Assembly (NCBI GenBank): GCA_907165065.1
Contig: OU015528.1
Coordinates: 27,436,015-27,500,014 of the forward strand
Direction of reading: 5' to 3'
Origin: Caprimulgus europaeus
Taxonomy: Eukaryota > Chordata > Aves > Caprimulgiformes > Caprimulgidae
Length of the DNA: 64,000 bases
Shown: one piece after another, positions 41,997 to 50,850 of the stretch
Position numbering within the stretch: position 1 is the first letter of the stretch
How the letters are laid out: each line of letters starts with the position of its first letter
Made by a program: the position numbers and the translations under genes
Notes under the pieces: model-generated
Told to the model about the DNA's origin: nothing
Database searches by the model: none
The model's input: the letters and a program-made list of their open reading frames with translations, nothing else

Positions 41997-43809
41997 GAAC
42001 TCAGAGACAACTTGGCATTTTCAGCAAACTAGCCTGGAGAAGTGAGGGTCCTGCAGTCTCCATTGCCTCTAACTTCTACTTTTTACACTCTTTCACTGGA
42101 ATTTAGCTACCTTTTCAATGTGACTCAAATTTACACTCTCTGTCCTTTTTTCCACTTAAAAAGTTGTTTGATTCTTTTAAATGGCACTTTAAATAAACTA
42201 GATGATATTAGGAATAATTTTTCAAAAGAAATTTTTATTTTTTGATCTAATAATTTTCTGATAGTTTGTTAAGAAAGTTATGTTAGTTACAAGTTGAATT
42301 ATGTATTGTTATCAAATTAACAACACTGGAATCTAAAAGGCTTTTGATAATATTATAAAAAAGGCAATATCAGAGTAAACTTCAGAGTATCCTGTACAAG
42401 AACTGTATCTTAATTGGAAGCAGAAGTAGTAATGCTGTGTGATAAGGTTAATGTCCATATGCCCGTTCACTTTTCTTAACCTTTATCAAGACTCCCAAGA
42501 AAAGTAACTTCATAAGAAGCTCTATGATGTGAACATTTCTCCATTAATATCTGGATGGAGAATTCTCAAGTCAATTCACAAGCAATACATCACAAAAACA
42601 TACTTCAGAGGACCAGGTTTTCAAACTCTGCCAACATGGTCAAAGATTCAAATTGAGGCTTAAATTCACATCTCGCATCCCTGACTCATCAGTTCCCTGA
42701 GCCATCTAATAGGCATGGAAATTCTGTGTAGCTGGTTTAAAAAAAAGGTATTTGAATTCTCATTTTCTCTCAATTAGTATTAATCTACTTCAGTAAGTTA
42801 ATAAGGTCTCATAAAATGGGATGGTTTGTGTAACTTCTAACACAATTAAATATTAATAAACTCCTGTGTGAGCAAGACCAATGGAGTACAAAATGTCTTC
42901 CTGAATTTTATCTTACAACATGTCATATTAAGCAGTTATATATTACTCTATACCCTGTAAGAAGTTTTATACAGCAGAAGAGTAACGAAGCTACACAGAA
43001 AAGTCTCAACATTTACAGCATAAAGAAATGTGTGCATCTCATGCTGGATTTCAATAATGGATTCCACTGTAACCTGAAATAAATAACCATCACATACCTG
43101 ATACATGTACATAATCAACCTGAAATATTATATATAATCCATCTAAAAAGTTACTAACCTAAAATTCCTCTTCTCTGGCCCTATTTGAAACTAAACAAAA
43201 ATTCTATAAAACCAAATGGTAATCACCTATCTTAACTGACAATATTAAATTACCTCCAACCAGTTTCCTGTATAATTCTGCCTGACCTTTTATGAAAGAA
43301 CATTTCCAGCTGTCTGCTTTTTGCTGGTCTCTTGAGTCCAGTATGAATTTTCTCTTCCCTTAATTACAGAAGAAGAATCATAAATCTGAACTTCCATTTC
43401 TAGCCCTACAACGTAAGGTTGAAAGTACATTCTTCTTGTGATAAAGGTGTTAGAAACACTGGTCAAAACAAACAACAGGCAATAATTCTTGAATTTCCAG
43501 CAGTTTGGTCTAAAAGATAAATTATGGAAGTCTGCAGAAAGTTTTTTAAAATAATTTTTTCTTTTTAAACATTGATAAGAAATATCTATATGTGAAAAAA
43601 TAAAAATAAAAAAATACCTGCAACTGAAAAATGAAAATGTTCTGGTTATCAATTTCCAAGAATATTTCAGTGTAGTCTAAATTCCCTCATCCCTTAACCC
43701 AAATGTTTCATTCTCTGACCAGTTCTTTCACTGACACGTTTACAAAAAGGTTCATTTTCTTACAAATATCAAAATATTCACTAGAAGGAAGTTCTGCAGT
43801 AAAACTTAC

Positions 43810-43912
43810 ATTGACATTCTTTGCAGCACTTGCCATCCACATATGTCAGGGCGGAGTTAAGCGGGCAGTCAGAGAGGGGACAAATCAAAGCCTCACATTG
43901 CACAGTACCATT
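43810..43912 (-). CDS. NELL2: NELL2 exon: second half of VWC module 1 (about residues 298-332)
   Basis: The exon is 103 bp with acceptor ttattcttctag and donor CAAT|GTAAGT. It starts in phase 0, gives 34 codons and leaves one base of a Ser codon. The protein opens with N-G-T, an N-glycosylation sequon lying exactly at the exon start, then VQCEALICPLSDC, and ends CCKECQ. Six cysteines are present, including the terminal CC-x2-C of a VWC module. The first half of the module is the exon at 45164-45292. Exon size and phase match the corresponding half of module 2 (21836-21938), as expected from duplication of a two-exon VWC unit. Confidence 0.97.
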
Positions 43913-45163
43913 CTAGAAGAATAAAAGGTGCTTAACTGGAAGTTACATTTAGAAAGAGCAGAGATGTTCTCAAACACAGGAACTTAGAATCTATTTTTAA
44001 ATGCAATGAACTCTCTAACAATACCCAAAAAGACATTTTAACTTGGTTCTTTTAATAACTACAAGAACAGAAACTATACCTTTCAGGCATGTATAACGTT
44101 CTTTCAGATTGTAATGATCTGAGATTTTTTTAAGAGGCAAATCTATTTGGAGCTAAAACATTCTGCCAATCAGCAGCAAACTGACAGATTATGATGAAGT
44201 AACAACCTCACAAAACAATACTCTACCTTCTGATTTTTACATTAGAGACAATACATTTCTAGAAGGTAATAATATCATAGCTGCAAGAAAAACCTGAGAC
44301 AAAAATAAGTAATGCATTTAACACTAAATTCAAAGCATTTTAAATAGCTATCAGACAGATTTAATACCATGAACTGTCGTCTTCTTGTCAACCACAAAAC
44401 TCTAAAAACAAAACTAACATCCCTCCAGAAATACAAAGATCAAAATCATGCAAAGCTTAAGGAGAAACATTTAGCAAACTATAGATAGCAGTAAATCAAT
44501 CTAAGGTGCAATACAGACACCAACAGCCTTTTCACCAATTTCTGATGGCCCTTGGATTAGGCATTTAATGAGTTCAAATGGAATTAATGAGTTTTAAATG
44601 AATGGACAATAACAAAGATGCCATGGTTTGATATCTGAAAGGATACTTGAAATTGCTTCTGGAGTTGTGGTATCTTTGAGAATCTTCCATCCACCTAACA
44701 AGCCTCTTTCATTTGTGATATAACAGAGCATGCATATGACCCTGACATTTTACTCTTCATGACTTACTGAGATGTAACCAAAGGCAACTGAATGGACTCG
44801 GGCACAAGGGATCTGTTAAATCATTTGCTAAGAAAAAGGCTGTGTTTATAGTGATAAAAAGTGATAAAATTAATTATCCAGAGAAACCATTTGCAACTCA
44901 GTGCATAGAAATAACATGACAGCTAAGTATACTGCATATTATCATGGTGACATGAAATATAGGAGAGCTACACATGCTGGCACCACTGAAACAAAAGGAA
45001 AATGTATTACTGATACCATTCCTTAGATTTTGAACAGGTTTTCTAGCCATTTGTTGTTACCACCTAGCATATACCTGGAAATTTTCTCATTATTTGCCTC
45101 AATAAAACTGTAATCAGAGGAAACACTGGAGTTCTTGAGTCTCCACTCAAACTGTAGCCATAC
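43913..45163 (-). other. NELL2: NELL2 intron of 1,251 bp inside VWC module 1
   Basis: Unique AT-rich intron. Its donor side reads GTATGG, a weak match to the U1 consensus. If the intron were retained the frame would stay open from the exon end to a stop near 45023. No repeat was recognised. Confidence 0.85.
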
Positions 45164-45292
45164 CATGCAAGTGCAGTTCTTACAGCCATCTGTCCAGGAT
45201 TCAAACTCTCTGTAAGTCATGCCTTTCACTGTGCAAGTCCTTTCACAGTAGCACTGATCCAACTTGTTCATCCTCTGCTCAGCTTGGGACAA
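45164..45292 (-). CDS. NELL2: NELL2 exon: end of coiled coil and first half of VWC module 1 (about residues 255-297)
   Basis: The exon is 129 bp, 43 codons, phase 0 at both ends. The acceptor is preceded by a 19-base T run (45310-45328 in complement). The protein begins LSQAEQRMNKLDQCYC, the end of an amphipathic helix, then CERTCTVKGMTYREFES and CKNCTC. The C-x-Y-R-E-F-E-S-W core and six cysteines mark the first half of a VWC module. N-C-T in the last codons is a possible glycosylation sequon. The helical part belongs to the coiled coil thought to drive NELL oligomers. The Met at the boundary corresponds to Leu in human NELL2, as I recall it. Confidence 0.97.
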
Positions 45293-46368
45293 CTGTATTT
45301 ACAGTTTACAAAAAAAAAAAAAAAAAAAGGGATTAATTTGTAAGTGGTTTCCATATTAGTATAAACATGATTGAAACTGTCCCCCTTTATCATCGAGCAT
45401 GCATATGAGAGAATACACGTAGGAAAATGTAGCCAAAGATAATAAAATACTTATTGTCAAATACAATATGATTAAACCATCAATCATTCGCAGATGAAAA
45501 TTAAGAAATAAGACACAATGCATTTCAGCTTTCTCTAACATCAGGGACATCATGAAAAAAAGGGAGTAGGTCAAGATGTATATGCCCCCTGATTTCTCAT
45601 CTTTCTATGTGTGAACTGACCAAGAATCTTACACTACATAAATTACTTGCAGATATTAGGTTATGCATAAAAGAGCTGAATCTGAGTAGAGAGGCAAAAT
45701 TGGACATAAATCTCAAAACCAACATGTTAGCAATTGTTTCTCCACAACCAAGGCAGTTTTAACACTTGTGTATCAAATCAGGTAGGTGACAGCATTCTTG
45801 CAGACATCTAAAGTACAAATGTTTAAAATCAGAAGACTAATCTATGTTGACCAGCAGACATGAATGCTTTTGGTGTGATATTCTAGAGAAAAAAAGAAAA
45901 AAAAAAAAAGAAAAGAAAATGCTGCTTTGGATTTTTAATTCCTTGTCTTGCATTTATTTTGTCTGAATATGCCTTTGGCAGCTCAGGTCTAGAAAAGTCT
46001 TGGACCCATAAGACTTGCTGTAGTAAGCACAGTAACCGATTTCATTCTAGATTTATTGACTTGTTAGCCTAACAGAGCTTGAGTATCCATGAGCCCTTTC
46101 CTTGCTCACGGATTTGGATTCTGTTTACTGTTAAAAGATATGATTCTACAAAAATATTAAAACACAAGAAATCTCTCTGAACTGGGAATTTGTATGTATA
46201 GACACTAGGTACAGATACATAAATACAAACAGATAAACATACCACACAGGGATGTTCCACACACAGCCATGCGCATATCCCCACACATGCACAAATAATC
46301 TAAAAAGACAGCAATTAAGCCCTTAGAATCCTCATTTCTCCCATGTCATGACTTCTAGTAAACATTAC
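45293..46368 (-). other. NELL2: NELL2 intron of 1,076 bp
   Basis: The intron interrupts the coiled-coil segment. It contains a 19-base A run at 45310-45328 and an A-rich stretch near 45894-45918. The former serves as the polypyrimidine tract for the next exon in transcript sense. Confidence 0.85.
45310..45328. repeat. Homopolymer A run (poly-T in NELL2 sense) next to an acceptor
   Basis: Nineteen A residues lie 17 to 35 bases upstream of the acceptor AG at 45293-45294 in transcript sense. As a T run this would form most of the polypyrimidine tract of that 3' splice site. Such runs change length easily. Confidence 0.85.
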
Positions 46369-46451
46369 CTTAGCTGATGTTTTGGCTAAAATGTCTTGCA
46401 GTTCCATAATTTTCTGCACAAGTCCATGGAAGTCATTACAAGTTGGGCATG
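46369..46451 (-). CDS. NELL2: NELL2 exon: linker and start of coiled coil (about residues 227-254)
   Basis: The exon is 83 bp with acceptor gttttctag and donor CTAAG|GTAATG. Two bases complete a Thr codon and 27 codons follow, ending in phase 0. The protein reads CPTCNDFHGLVQKIMELQ, then DILAKTSAK. The C-x2-C pair is followed by a heptad-like pattern (L, I, L, I, L) that continues into the next exon. This is the coiled coil between LamG and the first VWC module, which in NELL proteins supports homo-oligomer formation. The intron before it is only 178 bp. Confidence 0.96.
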
Positions 46452-46629
46452 CTAGAAAACAAAATAATAATTTTTATTAATAAAAAACCCCACGTATTCA
46501 CAATAGGTTCAATCATGTCAAAGTTGACAACCAATACACTGAAACTCTAGGTTTTAAGAAAGCTTGTAGGACAGAAAGTAGGTACAAAGCACACCTTTCA
46601 TTTTATGGTATAAGAATTAATAGACTTAC
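46452..46629 (-). other. NELL2: NELL2 intron of 178 bp
   Basis: A short intron bounded by donor GTAAGT and acceptor ...ttttctag. No repeats. It joins the last LamG exon to the coiled-coil exon. Confidence 0.93.
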
Positions 46630-46702
46630 TGCGATTAAGATCTGGGCATTGAGAAATAAATCCTTGAGGCATGACGAGTAATTGCACATCTTGCATTATA
46701 CC
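46630..46702 (-). CDS. NELL2: NELL2 exon: end of LamG/TSPN domain (about residues 203-227)
   Basis: The exon is 73 bp with acceptor acttacacgtag and donor CGCA|GTAAGT. It starts in phase 0, gives 24 codons and leaves one base of a Thr codon. The protein reads GIMQDVQLLVMPQGFI, then SQCPDLNR. The G-x-M-Q-D-V-x-L pattern is the usual last strand of a thrombospondin-N/LamG fold, followed by a conserved cysteine. Ser replaces the Ala of the human protein in FISQ, as in chicken. The LamG domain of NELL proteins is reported to bind heparin and cell-surface partners. Confidence 0.97.
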
Positions 46703-46918
46703 CTACGTGTAAGTGGAGAGAAAAAAAAAGATACATTATTTTTACCTGTCAAAATTATGTTTTCCATTCACCATGCAAAATATTAAAGCCCACACAGAAA
46801 AACTGCCTGATAAAAACAATACCTATGAATACACAGCTTCTTACCTGCACCCAATGTAGTGATAGAAGAATAACGAGAAAGTAAACTAGATAGATGTATG
46901 AATACAGACATAATGAAT

Positions 46919-46963
46919 CATTTTTAAAGACATAAGAAGCAAAACATTTTTAAAGACATAAGA
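46919..46963. repeat. Two copies of a 19-bp direct repeat
   Basis: The 19-mer CATTTTTAAAGACATAAGA occurs at 46919-46937 and again at 46945-46963, a period of 26. Both copies are identical, so the duplication is probably recent. Confidence 0.9.
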
Positions 46964-47802
46964 TTAAATGTCAAGATGCAATTATGTGGCAAGAGTTTGG
47001 TTGTTTGGAATTCATTGTTATTTTTAGTTAGCCATTGCAGAAAAGCTTGAAAATGACCTTTAAAAGTAATTTGGAAAACAGTTGCAGTTTCAGTTACTTT
47101 GAAACACTCTTTTAAATAAAATGCTAATTTTTCACTAAGCTATAACTGTCAAATAGAAGTGAAGATTAAAGAAACTTGAGTCAGGAAAAACACATTCATG
47201 AAAACCCTTTATGATTTTGATGGGGATCTTTTCATAAAGCGTTCAGAATGCCAAGAAACTGCAAGTCCGTTACATAGTCACATGCTGGCAAGAACTTAGG
47301 GAAAGGGGAAATTTAGCCTGAAATTCAACTATGCCATCTGGAAAGGGACAGTTTCACCCAGAAGAATAGATCCCATGCTTGCAGGTAGAATTTACACATA
47401 TCCTTAGTCATTGAGACAATTAGCAGCCATTTTGCTGCTCTCCAAAAGCAAAGGCCAAACAACAATTTCAAAGTGAGCCATCACTTCACATTATCACATT
47501 CGCTCCAGATGTCCCGTTCATCTAAGACTCCTTCCCTGTATCTCCAAAATTCCTTCTCAGGAGGAAAGGAAAATAATTACAACATGTTTATGAAGAGAAT
47601 GTTTCAAGACACTAAGACAATACAATCTACATGCAAAAGTCCACATTCCATCCACATACACGGGACATTCAATAGAGATGTTGCAAAGTCAAAGAAGACA
47701 GGAGCAAAGACCTCTTTCAAGAGCACACCAAAAAGTTCACTGTTATTATTACTTCTCCCTTCCTTCCTCCTCCAGGTTCAAACACATGTCAGCTCCAGTT
47801 AT

Positions 47803-47807
47803 GGCAT
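47803..47807. repeat. Target-site duplication GGCAT, left copy
   Basis: GGCAT lies immediately left of the TG end of the LTR remnant. The identical pentamer follows the CA end at 47872-47876. Confidence 0.85.
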
Positions 47808-47871
47808 TGTAATGGCTTAACCCCAGCTGGCAACTTTAAGCATGACACAGCCACTTGCCAAAACCAGCACA
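47808..47871 (-). mobile_element. 64-bp LTR remnant with both termini, internally deleted
   Basis: On the plus strand it starts TGTAATGGCTTAACCCCAGC and ends GCCAAAACCAGCACA. The first part is the complement of the 3' LTR end of the family seen at 14540 and 60140. The last 15 bases are the complement of the 5' LTR end of that family (compare ...CCAGCCAAAATCGGTACA at 15011-15028). The roughly 400-500 bases normally between them are gone. Perfect 5-bp duplications GGCAT flank it, so both ends mark the original insertion. It lies in a NELL2 intron and has no coding content. Confidence 0.82.
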
Positions 47872-47876
47872 GGCAT
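47872..47876. repeat. Target-site duplication GGCAT, right copy
   Basis: Matches 47803-47807 exactly and starts directly after the CA terminus of the LTR remnant. Confidence 0.85.
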
Positions 47877-50066
47877 TTTCATGAAAAGGAGGAATGGTGG
47901 GGTCCAACCCATTCAAGTTTAAAATGTTCTTCCCTCAACACAGGCAAGTATTCAAATAATTTAGCTATTAACCAACAGTAAAGCTCCTCCAACTATTTAA
48001 AGAGCTTTATTAATCATTCATCAGCTGTGAGATGAGCTGACTCTGTCACTTGCTAGGAATTCAGGTTCCTTCTCGTTCTCACAAAGTAACAAGAGGGAGC
48101 TGTGGCATGCAGTCCACCTAGGCTCCCAAGTCAGGACCTCCTGACAGTACGTAAGAGGCTTTGCACAGGCTCCTAAAGAACCTAGGGTTAAAATTAACAC
48201 ACCACTGGATGCTAGGTACTGAGAGAAGTTCCAGGGCATCAGAAATCAGATAGACAGCATTTCAGACTTTAAAGTGAAACAGGTACAAACATACAAATAC
48301 AGTGTGAATATGCCTACTGGGACGTTGGTTTGGTGCAACAATATTAGGTTCAAAATCAAATACAGACAAACAAAATCTTTTCAGAGTGACTAATGATTTT
48401 GAGTACCTTGACCCCTCTGGAAAATCCAATTAATCCACTCAAAGCAGCCTGATTTTCAGAAACAGCTAAGCACCTGGACCTCTCAAATCAGATCAGTAGG
48501 AGTTGTCCCCCAGTGAGTATGTGAAAACATAGGCTCCCCAAATCACCAAGAACCATTACAAGTCCTCATATTCTAAACTGATGAATCTCTTGTACAACAG
48601 TGTTACATTTTCAGATGGAGTTTCACCCCTGATACTAGATTATGCTGGAGAAATCACTTAGCACAGTATATTTTGACTATATTGATGCTTTTAACAGCCA
48701 CCCATTTCTGTATTTCTGTTAAGCTGGTTTATATTTGCAATTTAAGCAAAATTCTCCATGCATTTTGTTTAATTTTATTTTTATTTAAAAGAAAGAAACA
48801 AACAAAAAACCACAGCCGATTACTGGAGTATTTCTTTTTCTCCACCTAATGAGCTTCCTCACAGTGACTATGATTTGGTAAAAAGCAGAATATAATCAAG
48901 TCAAAAACTGAGAAGGCACAAAAAATAAAAGGAATATTTTAAGAAGTATTAAATATAAGCACGTATAATTAATAAAGTGTATCTGAGATAAGTTTAAGCA
49001 ATGCATTAATATTTTCTGATTTTATTCTTGGAGTCAACTGTTTATTTAAACCAGAAATATAATTTTGCAGTTTGTTTAGCAGACACTGTCTTAGCCCTTT
49101 GGAGTAAAAGGAAACACATATTGAATTAAAGACTAAAAACAAAGTCATACTTCAATTTCCACATCTGAGTGCCCCACTGGACCTCCATACTTAACACACA
49201 AAAAGGATATAAATTAGAATTTAAGTACAGCAAACAGTATTTCACAACCCAAAGCCTGATTTTAGCAAAAAAGCACAGAACTTGCTTTAAAAACCATAGT
49301 CTAAGTGGTGTGTGCTGAAAAAAAGATTTAGCAGACCATATTTTAAAAAGTGATTGGGTCTGTGATAAACATCAATTCTATTTTGCAGCTCAAGTAAAAA
49401 GATGCCTACAGGGAGGAAGATGGGACTGTAGCGTGGAAGGCATCCACAGGGATGTCATCATTTGTTAAAGCAGCTCTAGAGAAGACTGAGACCAAACCAC
49501 AGATAGTAGCTGTGACCAATGAGTGCTACCTAATGGTCTCAGAGGAATCAAAATTTACCCTCCAGTTCAACATAGCATTCAGTTCTTCAATCTTGCTATA
49601 CACCAGGCGCACGCTATACGTACATATGTTAAAGCAGCAGTAGTAAGCAAAAAGCATGTACAAAGCATGTTCTTCCTCTAGGGGGAAAAGCAATCTCTTC
49701 ATTAATGCTAGTCATCTCATTAATTTCTCAGCTGAGAAGATATTGTGATGAAATCTAAATCCTACAGAGGCACTGAAATTGGAGTTCCTTAGACTGTAGT
49801 GTTCTGTGACACACAAAAAAAATGCCTCTAGCTACAAAACAGACAATAATCTGACCATTTATTTCCTATTTATTTGTGGCACTCTGTTGCACTTGGCCAT
49901 TTACCTTTCCCTGTCCTACACTTCTGTCGGCTGTGTCATTTGGTGACTGAGCCCTATGCATCTGGCTCTGCAACTTTATTTAGTGAAGTCCAGTCCGATG
50001 GAAACACAGCTCACTGCATCAGATATGCTGATACACAACACATCATGGCCCTAACAACTGTATTAT

Positions 50067-50440
50067 GATTACAGAAGCACAGATTGGTTGAAGCTGGGAG
50101 GCACCTCCTGAGTTCAGCCACAGCAGGTTGCCCAGGACTGTGGCCAAATGGCTTTTGAATACATCCATAGCAGTCTTCCTCCGATCAACCTCACAACAGC
50201 ACTATTTTGTTATGTTCATATGGAGTTGCAGGTGTTTCAGTTTTTGGCCATTGCTTCTTGGCCTGTCAGTGGGCACTACTGAGAAGAGTCTAGATCTCTC
50301 ATCTTCATTCCCTCTCATTCAGTTATTTATACACATTGATGAGATGCTCCCTGAGACTTCTCTTCTCTAGGCTGAACAATCTGAGCTCTCTCAGCCTCTC
50401 CTCATATGCAACATGATCCAATCCCTTAATAATTTTTATT
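50067..50440 (-). mobile_element. CR1 LINE 3' fragment, minus orientation
   Basis: Read on the plus strand it gives the reverse complement of CR1: decayed ATGATTACAGAAGCACAG at the 3' end, then GCAGGTTGCCCAGGACTGTG, GGCCTGTCAGTGGGCACTAC, TTCTCTTCTCTAGGCTGAAC and GAGCTCTCTCAGCCTCTCCT. It is in the same sense as NELL2 and sits between exons, starting about 34 bases after the donor at 50473-50474. Divergence is high, so it is an old copy. No coding frame remains. Confidence 0.93.
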
Positions 50441-50474
50441 TAAGTTCACTCTCTTCCTTACAGAGAATGCATAC

Positions 50475-50571
50475 CTTAAAATAACCATGTGCATTATTCC
50501 TCTGTCCCAGCCAAAAGGTTGTACCTAAAGGTAAGTCCATGAAAGGCTTCTCCACAACTCTTTCATAAATT
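50475..50571 (-). CDS. NELL2: NELL2 exon: middle of LamG/TSPN domain (about residues 170-202)
   Basis: The exon is 97 bp with acceptor ctctttcttttcag and donor TTTAAG|GTATGC. Its first base completes a Lys codon, and 32 codons follow, ending in phase 0. The protein reads IYERVVEKPFMDLPLG, then TTFWLGQRNNAHGYFK. The W-L-G-Q-R-N motif is the signature strand of the thrombospondin-N/LamG fold. PFMDLP matches the avian protein, where the human one differs. The intron before it is just 105 bp. A CR1 copy lies close downstream of the donor. Confidence 0.97.
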
Positions 50572-50676
50572 CTGAAAAGAAAGAGAAAAATAAAGTCCAA
50601 AGTTATTATTTCATTTACTTAGAGCTGGAAGGTTCCAAATGTAACAACTTCTTATAAAACAACACTCTTTACTTAC
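50572..50676 (-). other. NELL2: NELL2 intron of only 105 bp
   Basis: Donor GTAAGT is a perfect U1 match and the acceptor follows a strong pyrimidine tract (TTTTTCTCTTTCTTTTCAG). The sequence between has no repeats. It is close to the lower size limit for vertebrate introns. Confidence 0.95.
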
Positions 50677-50850
50677 TTATTGCAGTCCACGTGTAAAATC
50701 AAGTGAGAGGCACTGATTGCTAAGGAAAGCTTGTGCCATTTATCATCTGCCAAAATGTATGGGAATACTTCTGTGTGGGAGCGATGACTGCCTGAACGAT
50801 AATGCAACCTGATTTCATTTCGATGACCGCTGCTTTCCAGCTCCAGGTAC
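50677..50850 (-). CDS. NELL2: NELL2 exon: central LamG/TSPN domain (about residues 112-170)
   Basis: The exon is 174 bp with acceptor atggtgcag and donor ATAA|GTAAGT. Its first base completes an Arg codon, 57 codons follow and two bases begin the Lys codon of the next exon. The protein opens YLELESSGHRNEIRLHYRSG, continues HTEVFPYILADDKWHKLSL and ends HVDCN. This is the beta-sandwich core of the thrombospondin-N/LamG domain, including the D-x-K-W-H-K-L-S-L-x-I-S signature. It is the most 5' NELL2 exon found in the window. The signal peptide and first LamG part must lie beyond 64000 or were missed. Confidence 0.97.

Larger units (their letters stand above)
24791..43809 (-). other. NELL2: NELL2 intron of 19,019 bp between the two VWC modules
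   Basis: The largest complete intron in the window. It contains two plus-strand CR1 fragments (38822-39195 and 41358-41567), a CA microsatellite (36277-36298), an AT microsatellite (41926-41996) and A/C-rich tracts at 33041-33110 and 37389-37480. Poly-T runs occur near 25389. The rest, including 26-36 kb, is AT-rich unique-looking DNA. A 107-codon minus-strand open frame at 29182-29505 has no recognisable domain. I found no nested gene or structured RNA. Confidence 0.85.
46703..50474 (-). other. NELL2: NELL2 intron of 3,772 bp
   Basis: The intron holds a 19-bp duplication (46919-46963), a 64-bp LTR remnant with target-site duplications (47808-47871) and a minus-strand CR1 fragment (50067-50440). 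The CR1 begins about 34 bases after the splice donor in transcript sense. The remaining sequence is unique and AT-rich. Confidence 0.87.
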
